Below are positions 15,492 to 24,050 of a DNA stretch of 64,000 bases, in pieces (position 1 is the first letter of the stretch; each line of letters starts with the position of its first letter). The position numbers were made by a program, and so were the translations under genes. Location of the stretch: positions 202,114 through 266,113 of the forward strand of contig NZ_JAVKCH010000036.1 in the NCBI RefSeq assembly GCF_040222815.1. Direction: 5' to 3'. Source of the DNA: Imperialibacter sp040222815. GTDB taxonomy: Bacteria > Bacteroidota > Bacteroidia > Cytophagales > Cyclobacteriaceae. The notes below the pieces were generated by a model. The model saw only the letters and a list, made by a program, of their open reading frames with translations. It was not told the origin of the DNA and ran no database searches.

Positions 15492-17482
15492 CAGGCAGCT
15501 TTCTTAAGTTGTTTGCCAGTCATGCGGATTGTGAACGTTGTGCCCTTTCCCAATTCACTGGTTAGCGAAAGTACGCCTCCCAGCTTTTCTATCATTTCTT
15601 TCACTAAAACAAGCCCCAGCCCTGTTCCCTTTTCTGTTGAGTTGCCAATCGACTTTTTGTCCGATTCCAGAGTGAAAAGTTTGTGGAAGTCGTCACTTGC
15701 TATCCCGATTCCTGAGTCTTCCACTTCTATGATCACATTATTGTCAATAACATTGGCCCGCAGCCAGATGATCCCCTCTGCCGGTGTGAACTTGATAGCG
15801 TTAGAAATAAGGTTACGCAAAACGGTTTGCAGGTACTCTTTGTCAGTCTCCAGGTGGATCGGCGCTTCAATTTCAATGTAAATGTTTTGTCGCTTCACCT
15901 CCAGGTTGAGCTGAAAGAAACTCCTCAATTTTTCAGCCATGTCCCGCAGCTCAAATACTTCCGTTTTTAAGCTTCTTTCGGAAATTTGGTGCAACGACCA
16001 TTCGAGCAGGTTTTTCATTTGATCCTCCAACGATTTGGCAGCGGTTTCCAGCTTTGTAAGATACCTTTTTATGTCATCGGGGCTAATCTGCTCATAGTAT
16101 TGATTCAGGGTGCTGGTGACGGTGTGAAACGACGACAGCGGGCTTTTCAAGTCGTGGGAAACAATAGCAAACAGACGGTCTTTGACCTGATTCAGGCTTT
16201 GCAACTCCTTATTTTTAGCGTCCAGCATCCCGGCTGTCTTTTGTTTTAGCCGGTAGCGGCTGTAGAGGATTGCGGCAGCCAGCATGAGCAGGATAACTAT
16301 GGCAATGAGGAACAACCTGAACAGTTTCGAGCGCTCTGCTTCAAGATCTTTGATGGTGTGGGCTTGCTCCAGTTCCAGAATTTTTTGCTCCTTGATCTCT
16401 CCCTGGTATTTTTTCTCAAGATCCAGCACCAGATTCTTTCTTTCTAACTCGTCGAAATGCACTTTGGAATCCATATACTTCCTCATATGGACGTATGCGG
16501 CACCCATGTTTCCTTTCACAGAATCGGCAATAGCCTGCGAAAGATATACGCCTGTAACCGCCCTGTAATCGCCATGATTGGGCACAAGCAAAAAAACGGA
16601 GTCGAGGTACTGGTAAGCAAGGGCCGCTTTTTTCTGTTGAAGGTAGATCTCTGCTAAATTTTTGCACACATTGATCAACTCAAAACCTCTCTGCAGTTCT
16701 TTTTCCAGCCGAAGCGCCCTTAGGGCATAGAATTCAGCCTTTTTGAGGTCAAGCAGTCGCAGGTAGCTTATTGACAGATTGTTGTAGCAGGTGGCAAGGT
16801 TTCTGTTGTCCGGCAAACTATCAAGGTGCTGCAGGTTTTTTAATTCATACATCAAAGCAGAATCAAGCTCGTTTCTGTCTCTGTAAATATTACTGATATT
16901 AGTAAGAGTTGTGGACAGGCTGGTGAACTGCCTGTATTGTATTTTCGCATCTAGCGATTTTTTGTAGTAGTAGAGTGCTTCCTCAGTTGACCCAAGGTCA
17001 GTAAGCACCAGCCCCAGGTTGTTATAGGTTGACGTAATGCCAGGGTCTTGATGCCTCTCCCGGATTTCCAGTGCTTTTTTATGAAACTCAAAGGCTTTTT
17101 CATACTGGCTCAGGAAATAGTGAGCAACTCCCATGTTGTTGTAGTTTTTTGAAAGGTTCTCGTCGTCCTGTAGCCTGCTGAATATCTCTGATGACCTGGT
17201 AAAGTATTGAATGGCGGTGTCATAATTCGATTTGAAATAGTAGGCATTGCCCATGTAGTTATAGGCCTTTCCTTTGATGCTGTCGTTGCTGGCGGCAAAA
17301 TAGGGGGGTAAAAGCATAATTGCCGAGTCGGGCTGGGACCGGAGCATGCTGAATATTTTTTCAAGCGGGTAAAGGGGTATGTCCTGGTTCGCTTTCGGGC
17401 TTTGCGAAAAACTGCTGTGAAACACAAAAAGCAGCAACACACAGGCACCCCGGTTATATCGACTGATAAAGTTGGTATACAT
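15491..17482 (-). CDS. TPR-containing sensor histidine kinase
   Basis: The 663-residue kinase has an N-terminal signal sequence (to about residue 27, ending FSQS), six or more TPR units (about 70-340, for example AYNYMGNAYYFKSNYDTAIQ), a coiled coil, one membrane helix at about 387-407, a dimerisation and phosphoacceptor domain with H443 (AIVSHDLKSPLS) and a HATPase domain with the N box (NLISNAIKFTP), VEDSGIGI and GTGLGLVLVKEMIEKLGG. The TPRs probably lie in the periplasm and sense a protein or peptide ligand. This architecture is typical of Bacteroidota kinases paired with LuxR-type regulators, and the partner gene follows with a one-base overlap. Confidence 0.95.
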   Translation of the reverse strand: MYTNFISRYNRGACVLLLFVFHSSFSQSPKANQDIPLYPLEKIFSMLRSQPDSAIMLLPPYFAASNDSIKGKAYNYMGNAYYFKSNYDTAIQYFTRSSEIFSRLQDDENLSKNYNNMGVAHYFLSQYEKAFEFHKKALEIRERHQDPGITSTYNNLGLVLTDLGSTEEALYYYKKSLDAKIQYRQFTSLSTTLTNISNIYRDRNELDSALMYELKNLQHLDSLPDNRNLATCYNNLSISYLRLLDLKKAEFYALRALRLEKELQRGFELINVCKNLAEIYLQQKKAALAYQYLDSVFLLVPNHGDYRAVTGVYLSQAIADSVKGNMGAAYVHMRKYMDSKVHFDELERKNLVLDLEKKYQGEIKEQKILELEQAHTIKDLEAERSKLFRLFLIAIVILLMLAAAILYSRYRLKQKTAGMLDAKNKELQSLNQVKDRLFAIVSHDLKSPLSSFHTVTSTLNQYYEQISPDDIKRYLTKLETAAKSLEDQMKNLLEWSLHQISERSLKTEVFELRDMAEKLRSFFQLNLEVKRQNIYIEIEAPIHLETDKEYLQTVLRNLISNAIKFTPAEGIIWLRANVIDNNVIIEVEDSGIGIASDDFHKLFTLESDKKSIGNSTEKGTGLGLVLVKEMIEKLGGVLSLTSELGKGTTFTIRMTGKQLKKAA

Positions 17483-17563
17483 GTGAGTTGATGGTCTATT
17501 AATGCTCTAAAATATCCAAAATAAACAATCGATCAATACACTGTCTCCATTAAATCATTCCTC

Positions 17564-17590
17564 TAGCCGGTGGCTATCGAGCCCCGGCTA
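17564..17590. repeat. Hairpin in the divergent kinase/deacetylase spacer
   Basis: TAGCCGG (17564-17570) pairs with CCGGCTA (17584-17590) around a 13-base loop. It sits between the divergent starts of the TPR kinase and the deacetylase gene and would be in the deacetylase leader. Function unknown. Confidence 0.4.
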
Positions 17591-17715
17591 TGGACAAGAC
17601 TTTTTTAATCGTAAATTCAGCTCGTGAGGTAGTTTCAAAAAAGACGGAACACCATCATTGCTTAGTTGAAGTTTTAGTCCCGAAAAAGGGTTTCAATCGG
17701 ATAATCAAGAGTAGT

Positions 17716-18546
17716 ATGAAAATACTTGTCACATACGGAAGCACGAGCGTAAAGCAGGGGGTGTTTGTTTTCGCTTTTTTATTACTGGTAAACTGCAACA
17801 TTTTTGCGCAAGCAAATCCTCAACCCTTTCCCTGGCCCGATGGCAAGCAATGCGCCGTTAGCCTGACCTTCGACGACGCCCGTGCCAGTCAGGTGAATGG
17901 GGGCACAGCGCTGTTGGATGCATACGGAGTGAAGGCCACTTTTTACGTGGTGCCCTCAGCGGTAAAAGGCCAATTGGAAGGTTGGAAAAAGGCGGTGGCC
18001 TCGGGTCATGAAATAGGCAACCATTCTCTGAATCATCCTTGCTCCGGCAATTTTGTGTGGTCTCGTTCCAAAGCCCTGGAAGAGTATACGCTGGAGAAAA
18101 TGGGGGCGGAGCTCATAGAGGCGAACAAGCAAATCAAAGAGATGCTTGGCGTCGACTGCAAGGTGTTCGCTTACCCCTGTGGCCAGACTTTCGTTGGCAG
18201 GGGCGAGGGCACCCAAAGCTATGTGCCCATAGTGGCAAAAATGTTTGATAACAGCCGGGGCTGGATGGACGAAGCGGCTAATGACCCTTCCTACGTTGAC
18301 TTTGCACAGCTCACTGGCGTGGAGAGCGACGGCAAAGACTTCGATAAAATCCTTTCATTGATCGAACAGGCCAAAAGATCGGGACAGTGGCTTGTGCTGG
18401 CGGGACATGAAATGGGCGAGGGCGGTGACCAAACCACCCGCCTGGTCATGCTGGAAGAGCTGATGAAATATGCTGCTAACCCCGCTAACGGTATTTGGCT
18501 GGCGCCGGTGGGCACAGTGGCCAACTATGTGGCCGCTAAGCGATAA
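17716..18546 (+). CDS. Exported polysaccharide deacetylase (NodB domain)
   Basis: Taking the ATG at 17716 gives 276 residues with a good signal peptide (to about residue 32, ending NIFAQ); the frame is open 42 codons further upstream, but that extension is basic and would bury the signal. The NodB homology domain shows the acidic motif SLTFDDAR (D53, D54), the zinc-binding H103 and H107 in GHEIGNHSLNHP, FAYPCGQTF and a late WLVLAGHE. The family removes acetyl groups from N- or O-acetylated sugars such as chitin oligomers, peptidoglycan or exopolysaccharide. It is a single-gene unit followed by a strong terminator, and its substrate cannot be read from the sequence. Confidence 0.9.
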   Translation: MKILVTYGSTSVKQGVFVFAFLLLVNCNIFAQANPQPFPWPDGKQCAVSLTFDDARASQVNGGTALLDAYGVKATFYVVPSAVKGQLEGWKKAVASGHEIGNHSLNHPCSGNFVWSRSKALEEYTLEKMGAELIEANKQIKEMLGVDCKVFAYPCGQTFVGRGEGTQSYVPIVAKMFDNSRGWMDEAANDPSYVDFAQLTGVESDGKDFDKILSLIEQAKRSGQWLVLAGHEMGEGGDQTTRLVMLEELMKYAANPANGIWLAPVGTVANYVAAKR

Positions 18547-18551
18547 AAAAA

Positions 18552-18598
18552 CCTAACCAGCCCAGGTGCTGGCCGGGCTGATTAGGGCTCCCTTTTTA
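18552..18598. terminator. Bidirectional terminator between convergent genes
   Basis: CCTAACCAGCCC (18552-18563) pairs with GGGCTGATTAGG (18575-18586) with one mismatch. A run of seven T follows on the minus strand (the A run at 18545-18551) and CCCTTTTT on the plus strand, so it can end both the deacetylase and the carbonic anhydrase transcripts. Confidence 0.85.
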
Positions 18599-18612
18599 AT
18601 TACATCGTGTAA

Positions 18613-19239
18613 TTAATCTTCAAAAAACCGGACAATTCCGGTTTCTACGTCGTACATACCACCAACGATGCCGATTTCACCCTTGTCGAACATCTCTTTC
18701 AAAATGGGGCTTCTATCCTTTACATTCTTCATTGTCATTCTCACATTCATCGCAGCCACATTTTCCACGAATTCGGAATTGCCTGAATTTCTGTTCTCCG
18801 CAGGTTCTTTAACAGCGTCTGCAGCAGGCTTGAGTTTGCTCATGAGCGCAGTCAGGTTGCCCATGGTCACATTATCGCATACGCCTTTGATGGCTCCGCA
18901 TTTGCTATGGCCCAGTACCACAACGAGCTTTGATCCTGCTATTTTGCAGGCAAACTCCATGCTGCCCAATATGTCTTCGTTGACAAAGTTGCCTGCTATC
19001 CGCACGCTGAAGATGTCGCCCAGCCCCTGGTCGAAGACCAACTCGGCTGATACCCGGGAGTCGATACAGCTAAGAATAACAGCAAAAGGCCACTGTCCCT
19101 CACTGGTGTCGTTCACCTGCTCCAGCAGGTTGCGGTTGGCTTTGAGGTTATTTTGAAATCGTTGATTTCCTTCTTTGAGAAAGGCCAGCGCTTTTGCTGG
19201 CGTCATTGTGCTTTGGGTTTCTTTTGTATGTGCTTTCAC
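18613..19239 (-). CDS. can: Beta-class carbonic anhydrase
   Basis: The 208-residue enzyme interconverts CO2 and bicarbonate. The zinc ligands and catalytic dyad are present: C58-x-D60-S-R62 (SCIDSR), H111 and C114 (GHSKCGAIKG), plus VRIAGNFVN and the C-terminal GGMYDVETG. There is no signal peptide; a short N-terminal extension (MKAHTKETQSTM) precedes the domain, so the second methionine at residue 12 is an alternative start. It is a cytosolic enzyme, transcribed alone from a roughly 200-bp upstream region. The usual role is to supply bicarbonate for carboxylases. Confidence 0.95.
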   Translation of the reverse strand: MKAHTKETQSTMTPAKALAFLKEGNQRFQNNLKANRNLLEQVNDTSEGQWPFAVILSCIDSRVSAELVFDQGLGDIFSVRIAGNFVNEDILGSMEFACKIAGSKLVVVLGHSKCGAIKGVCDNVTMGNLTALMSKLKPAADAVKEPAENRNSGNSEFVENVAAMNVRMTMKNVKDRSPILKEMFDKGEIGIVGGMYDVETGIVRFFED

Positions 19240-19447
19240 AGTGTTTTACCTGTTAGTGTTAATTAAATATATGTGGTGCCTCAGTGTAGCACCTGAAGCA
19301 AATCAAAATCAGTCAAATTGGTCACCTGGTCGGCGACCCCGGAAACCTGATACCTTTGAAGCATGTTACTTAAATTGCCAGCTATGGAGGCACTTTAAGT
19401 GATGCGTTTTGCAGAGGATAAAGGTAATCTGATATCGCTACAAATTT

Positions 19448-19795
19448 TTAGAAAACTGCCAGAGGGGCGGCGAGCAGAAGTAATTGAGGAGGAGGTGATA
19501 TTACCTCGAAATGCAAATTTGCTTTTATGAACATGTTGTAGAAAAACTGCTGACCACGTCGCAAAAATAGCTCTGGGTAAAGGTCAAACTGGTGTGCAGC
19601 GAAAAACTTTTCTACTTCTTCGCTACTGTCATCAGCTTTCTCTTCTTCGCCACTTTCGGTTCCTCCCAATTCTGCTAATTCGATGTCCTCCAGTAGAGCA
19701 CTGTTGTTGTCGAAAACAAACAAGACAAATTGGGCCTCAGTCGCTATGAAAAGGCTTAGCAAAGTAATCGCTAGTATTTTAAACAGAAATCTCAT
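19448..19795 (-). CDS. Small exported acidic protein, unknown
   Basis: From the ATG at 19795 the product is 115 residues: a hydrophobic leader (MRFLFKILAITLLSLFIATE), a strongly acidic linker (LGGTESGEEEKADDSSEEVEK) and a C-terminal half with aromatic residues (FFAAHQFDLYPELF) ending in a hydrophobic proline-rich tail (ISPPPQLLLLAAPLAVF). A start four codons upstream is also possible. I do not recognise the family. It is probably exported or membrane-associated. It stands alone between the carbonic anhydrase and the MscS gene. Confidence 0.55.
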   Translation of the reverse strand: MRFLFKILAITLLSLFIATEAQFVLFVFDNNSALLEDIELAELGGTESGEEEKADDSSEEVEKFFAAHQFDLYPELFLRRGQQFFYNMFIKANLHFEVISPPPQLLLLAAPLAVF

Positions 19796-19909
19796 TTCGA
19801 CCGCCACTTAGAATTAGTGAACATGGTCAAAAATAATGATAATTTGAAATTCAACCCTACCAATATGGTGTTGCTTTTAGTTCTAATCAAATTTTAATTG
19901 GTAGGCTCC

Positions 19910-20791
19910 TTACGAAAGAAGTGCTCTTGGCTCAGCAATGATGTCTGACAGCACCTCATTGGCCTTCACAATGAACTCAGTGCGCTTGGTTACCTGACCG
20001 ACTGGTAGGGGGAGCACAATGTAGACTGTCATGATGGCTCCGTCAGCCTGTAGCTGCATTTTTGGGGTCGATTTGTCCTTTACAACCGCCTTTGCCAGTT
20101 CATCAATTTTGTCCATTCTGGCCTGGATATCGGCCGGGATGGTTTTGATAGGGAACTTTACCGTATGCATTACCCTGTTTTTCCCCATGTTGATAATGGC
20201 TTTGCTGAGCAGTGTATTGTTCGGTACTTTAATGAAATCTATGGCTCCGGGATTCTGTAAAGTCACAAAGAAAGTGCCGATGCGTTCAACAGTGCCGGCC
20301 TCATCACCAATTTTTACATAGTCGCCTATTCGAAAAGGGTGCTTGGTGAGAATGATGAACCAGGTAAAGTAGGAGTTGATAACATCCCGCACCGCAAAGG
20401 CCACACCCGTAGTAATAAGGCCCAGAAAGATAGTGATGTTGCCTATTTCAAGCCCCATTCTCCAGAACACCACCGCTGCTACGAGAAGGTACAGTGTGGT
20501 CGAGTAGATTTTTGTGAAAAGAATGCGTTGTTCGATGTCTACCTCATCGTCATTGAACCGAAAGACCCTGTTTTCGGTAAACCTCAATATGATAGTTACG
20601 GTAATCAGTGCACCCACGGCCCACAACACCACGTCCAACAGCTTGTCGAGGTAGCTTGGAATGGTGATGTATCGTTCACTATCAGCCCATTTTAGGCCTT
20701 CTTCAATGCCTAGAAAAATGAGCAGGAAGAAGATTCGGCGCAGCAGTCGAAAATTCCTTAGTTTCTTAAAATCCACAAATCGTTTGGCCAT
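19910..20791 (-). CDS. MscS-family mechanosensitive channel
   Basis: The 293-residue inner membrane protein has about four hydrophobic segments (near 17-33, 50-68, 95-112 and 118-150). A pore-lining helix and beta domain show the MscS pattern: GLITTGVAFAVRDVINSYFTWFII, then HPFRIGDYVKIGDEAGTVERIG and VPNNTLLSKAIINMG. Channels of this family open under membrane tension and release osmolytes during osmotic downshift. It is shorter than large Bacteroidota MscS paralogues and lacks a long N-terminal sensor. It lies 100 bp downstream of alr on the same strand and may be transcribed with it. Confidence 0.9.
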   Translation of the reverse strand: MAKRFVDFKKLRNFRLLRRIFFLLIFLGIEEGLKWADSERYITIPSYLDKLLDVVLWAVGALITVTIILRFTENRVFRFNDDEVDIEQRILFTKIYSTTLYLLVAAVVFWRMGLEIGNITIFLGLITTGVAFAVRDVINSYFTWFIILTKHPFRIGDYVKIGDEAGTVERIGTFFVTLQNPGAIDFIKVPNNTLLSKAIINMGKNRVMHTVKFPIKTIPADIQARMDKIDELAKAVVKDKSTPKMQLQADGAIMTVYIVLPLPVGQVTKRTEFIVKANEVLSDIIAEPRALLS

Positions 20792-20891
20792 GGGGTGATG
20801 TGTTGATGGCGGTGCAAATCTATAGAAGAACTTGGGTTATTTAAAGGAAAGAAACCGACCAGTTGGGCACATCGAAATATCGCACAAGCAT

Positions 20892-22049
20892 TTACTTCAC
20901 TATCTTCCTGGGAATTGCCGCCGGCAACCTGCTGAGCATTTCGTTGTTGATTAGCTGGGTCACGTTCGTAAAAGAGCTGATATTGATGGTGTTGTTGTTC
21001 TGCCGACCTACGAGCACCACCTCGTCGCCCACTTCTACGCCAGGTATATGGGATACGTCCACCATGAACAGGTTCATGTTGATCAGGCCTACTATTGGAG
21101 CTTTTTTTCCGTGAATGAGTACGTGCCCCCGGTTCGAGAGCGCCCTGGGGTAGCCGTTGGAATAACCTAAAGGCATTACTGCTATTTTCATTTTCTGTGT
21201 TGCCTGATAGGAAGTGCCATATCCGATAAACTCGCCGGGGTCAACATCCCTCACGTCCATTACATCAGTTTTCCAATTGAAAATCCTTTTCAGGGCTCCA
21301 TCGGACGGCTTGCCTGTTTCCTGCAAGTGGGTGTAGTAAATATCCGGACTGGGCCAAAAACCATACTGAGCCACGCCAATCCTCACCATATCATATACTG
21401 TGTCGGGCATGGCCAACGCAGCAGCAGAGCAGGCAATGTGGCGGTATTCGGGCATTGTACCTTTTTGTTTACACTCCTTGAGGAAATCCTTGTACCGTTT
21501 GTGTTGCGAAGTGATTTTGAACTGGTTGGAGAAGCTCTCGGCACCCCCGAAATGCGTGCAGAGGCCAGTGAATTCAATATGTTGGGTATTCTTTTTCAAA
21601 AAACTCAGTGTTTTAGGAAATTCTTTGGCGTTCATACCGGTCCTGTTGGCACCTGTTTCCACTTCAATATGCACCCGTGCTTGCTTACCAACTTTCCTGG
21701 CTGTTTCCAACACCAGTGGTAGCCTGGCGTAGTTGAAAACAAAAAATTCAATATCGTTTTCAATGGCCCATTCAATATCCTGATCGTACAGTATGCCCAT
21801 GATCATGATACCTCCTTTTTCCGACTTGGCTGCCAATACTTCCTCGGCTTCAAAAGCCGATGCCGTAGCAAAATGATCTACGCCAGCTTTCTCAGCCATT
21901 TTCACAAATTGTGCTATACCATGGCCATAGGCATTGGCTTTCACCACCGAGGAAATCCTCACATCTGGACCAATTTTCTTTCTGATGAAATTGATGTTTT
22001 TCACCAGAGAAGACTGGCTGAGCTCTATTCTTGACGAGTGCCTTACCAT
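20892..22049 (-). CDS. alr: Alanine racemase
   Basis: The 385-residue PLP enzyme shows the lysine that binds the cofactor (K37 in SVVKANAYGHG), the catalytic tyrosine region IGYGTSYQA (Y277), the phosphate-binding RIGVAQYG and VDVSHIPGVEVGDEVVLVG near the C-terminus. It makes D-alanine for peptidoglycan. Its start overlaps the end of the upstream 662-residue gene by 7 bp, so translation is probably coupled and it belongs to the unit that begins with the ATP-grasp gene. Whether this is the only alr in the genome decides whether the unit is a housekeeping one or a specialised peptide-synthesis unit. Confidence 0.95.
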   Translation of the reverse strand: MVRHSSRIELSQSSLVKNINFIRKKIGPDVRISSVVKANAYGHGIAQFVKMAEKAGVDHFATASAFEAEEVLAAKSEKGGIMIMGILYDQDIEWAIENDIEFFVFNYARLPLVLETARKVGKQARVHIEVETGANRTGMNAKEFPKTLSFLKKNTQHIEFTGLCTHFGGAESFSNQFKITSQHKRYKDFLKECKQKGTMPEYRHIACSAAALAMPDTVYDMVRIGVAQYGFWPSPDIYYTHLQETGKPSDGALKRIFNWKTDVMDVRDVDPGEFIGYGTSYQATQKMKIAVMPLGYSNGYPRALSNRGHVLIHGKKAPIVGLINMNLFMVDVSHIPGVEVGDEVVLVGRQNNNTINISSFTNVTQLINNEMLSRLPAAIPRKIVK

Positions 22050-24031
22050 AGTTTAGTTTGTTGATTCCAGACATATGATTTTCCCCAGCTTTCCTTGGCC
22101 AGGGGCTCTACTTTCCTGATTTCCTCTTGTGGCACCAGGCTCAACCAGCTTTTTACATCCAGGGCGCTGTAGTGGAAGGCGTACACCCTGGCAACGAACT
22201 GATAAAACGGCAGCGATGATTCCCCGGGCTTCTCACCATTTCCAAACACTGTGGGTTTAATTCCCTGGCCCCAATCCTGCCGCCCCTCATTGTTGGGGTT
22301 GAGAAAGTAGGCCCTCATTTCTCCTTTTTTGTTTTTGTCTACACGGAGTAGAGAGATGGCATGAAGCCCCACCATCACTCCTTTGTTGGTAGTGAGAAAA
22401 ATGCCTACTGGGTTGGGGTACACCATTTGGTGCTGACCGTTGAAGTCGGGGTGGAAAGCAGCGTAAAAGATTTTGACAAAACCTGCATAGTCAACGATCG
22501 AATTGCTCGGGTAGTCATAACACGAAGCAAAGCCCACGTGCACCCACTGCCCATACATGGCCGGGTTTACCCATTTGTGCGGATCTTCACCACGAAATGA
22601 CGAACGCCTCATCATCTCATTGTAGATTTTATCCAAATGAGGCACAAGCACTACCGACACCACATCAAGGTTGTGGTCCAGGTTGTCAAGCAGCCCTTTC
22701 CCCAGCTGGTTAGAGGTCAGGTCCTGGTTTTCAAAGCGCATGATGAGGTCATTTTGGGTCGCCACAGTAATGATCATATCGATGAGCATTGCCGGGGCAT
22801 GCTGGCTCCACATGCTAATGCCCCTGGCCGATTGGCAGGTGGGGTTGTTGCCCTGCCCCACGCCAAGGTGCTGCCCCAGCACTTTAATGGTGCCGCCTAT
22901 CAGGTACTGTAGCACAGTTACATCAGCGTCTTTGTTGATCAGCGACTTGCTGATCCGCTTCTCCACCATGCTGTGGATTTTGACTTTGCGGAGGTTTTCG
23001 AGTCCCACCCTAACAGGCCGCCTGGAAAACAAGCTTTTCCCCAGCATTCGGGCTAAGCCATAAATGCACTGGCAATTGTCGGGGCTGACTGTTTCGTTGA
23101 TCAGGGTGGAAATCAACCCATGAAATTTCTCCCACTCGGCCACTCCACGGTCGTTGAGGTGGAGGCAAACAGGAACCAGGTCTTCATAGTCAGCAACGAG
23201 CTTTTTGAGTAGCAGAGAGTGGTAGCCACTCACCAGGCCAGTGGCGTTCATATGGTCGCCCATGGCTCTGGCCTCCCTTTCCAAAGTGGCCACGCTGCTT
23301 TCCGAAAGGAAATGCTCGTAATCCTTGAGGCTGGCATTGTTTCTTGCTCCTTCAGAAGGAGCATAGATAGCGTTGATGTACAGCCGAACCGACCGATCCG
23401 TTTCGGAGTCTCCTGTGGTATCGAAACGCTCGTTAACCAATCGGATGAGCTCTCTGGCTTTGCGGGTCATGATGGGCCGTTGAGCGCAGATGAGTCGGAT
23501 TTCCTCGGCGAGCTTTTCATACACGCCCTGCAGGTCGATTTCTGAGACGATGAAGCCGAAGAGATTGAACGCCTTTTTCAACTCTCTCACAGGCATGGCC
23601 AAACGGGTTTCTTCTGAAACATCCTGATGGGCAAACTCAAGATTGTGCACCATCACCTCTTCCAAAAAGCTTTGAGCGTCTTTCTGCGCTATCTTATCGC
23701 TTTTTTCAATGCCGGTTGCAAAAGCTAACAGCCGCAGCTCAGAGAGAATCTCAAAGCTGGAGGTAGGGTGGCCGACTTTCAGGGTGCCCTTCACCAGCAG
23801 AGGAATGAGCTTGTCGGGCTCGCTCCATACTGTGTTGTTGAAAATGCCCGCACGGTCGAGCTCACCGATTTTTTGAAGCAGGTAGACCAGCCCATTCCTG
23901 GATTGACTGAGTATATCTACCTGACTCGCCAGCTTGGCAGCTTTCTCCTGCTTGGTTAACTCAATTGACTCTTTAAACTCTTCTAAACTCTTTTCAAAAT
24001 TTTGAAATATCCTGTCGGATGCTATTTCCAT
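22043..24031 (-). CDS. 662-residue protein with possible Cys-His-Asn active site
   Basis: I do not recognise a named family. The first 300 residues are helical, with no signal peptide. The C-terminal half contains GVGQGNNPTCQSARGISMW (C399), VMVGLHAISLLRV (H557) and YFLNPNNEGRQDWG (N578). The order Cys, His in a small-residue strand, then an NPN turn with Asn is the pattern of papain-like and transglutaminase-like enzymes. I infer a cysteine peptidase, transglutaminase or acyltransferase role, but cannot confirm the fold. The gene lies 19 bp after an ATP-grasp ligase gene and overlaps alr by 7 bp, so the three proteins probably act in one pathway, perhaps making or editing a peptide that contains a D-amino acid. 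Confidence 0.7.
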   Translation of the reverse strand: MEIASDRIFQNFEKSLEEFKESIELTKQEKAAKLASQVDILSQSRNGLVYLLQKIGELDRAGIFNNTVWSEPDKLIPLLVKGTLKVGHPTSSFEILSELRLLAFATGIEKSDKIAQKDAQSFLEEVMVHNLEFAHQDVSEETRLAMPVRELKKAFNLFGFIVSEIDLQGVYEKLAEEIRLICAQRPIMTRKARELIRLVNERFDTTGDSETDRSVRLYINAIYAPSEGARNNASLKDYEHFLSESSVATLEREARAMGDHMNATGLVSGYHSLLLKKLVADYEDLVPVCLHLNDRGVAEWEKFHGLISTLINETVSPDNCQCIYGLARMLGKSLFSRRPVRVGLENLRKVKIHSMVEKRISKSLINKDADVTVLQYLIGGTIKVLGQHLGVGQGNNPTCQSARGISMWSQHAPAMLIDMIITVATQNDLIMRFENQDLTSNQLGKGLLDNLDHNLDVVSVVLVPHLDKIYNEMMRRSSFRGEDPHKWVNPAMYGQWVHVGFASCYDYPSNSIVDYAGFVKIFYAAFHPDFNGQHQMVYPNPVGIFLTTNKGVMVGLHAISLLRVDKNKKGEMRAYFLNPNNEGRQDWGQGIKPTVFGNGEKPGESSLPFYQFVARVYAFHYSALDVKSWLSLVPQEEIRKVEPLAKESWGKSYVWNQQTKLW

Positions 24032-24050
24032 AAGGGTGGTTTACCTTCGC

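Noticed and set aside
17590..17715. N-terminal extension of 42 residues on the deacetylase
   Set aside because: The extension would bury a good signal peptide starting at the ATG at 17716, and it has no family similarity.
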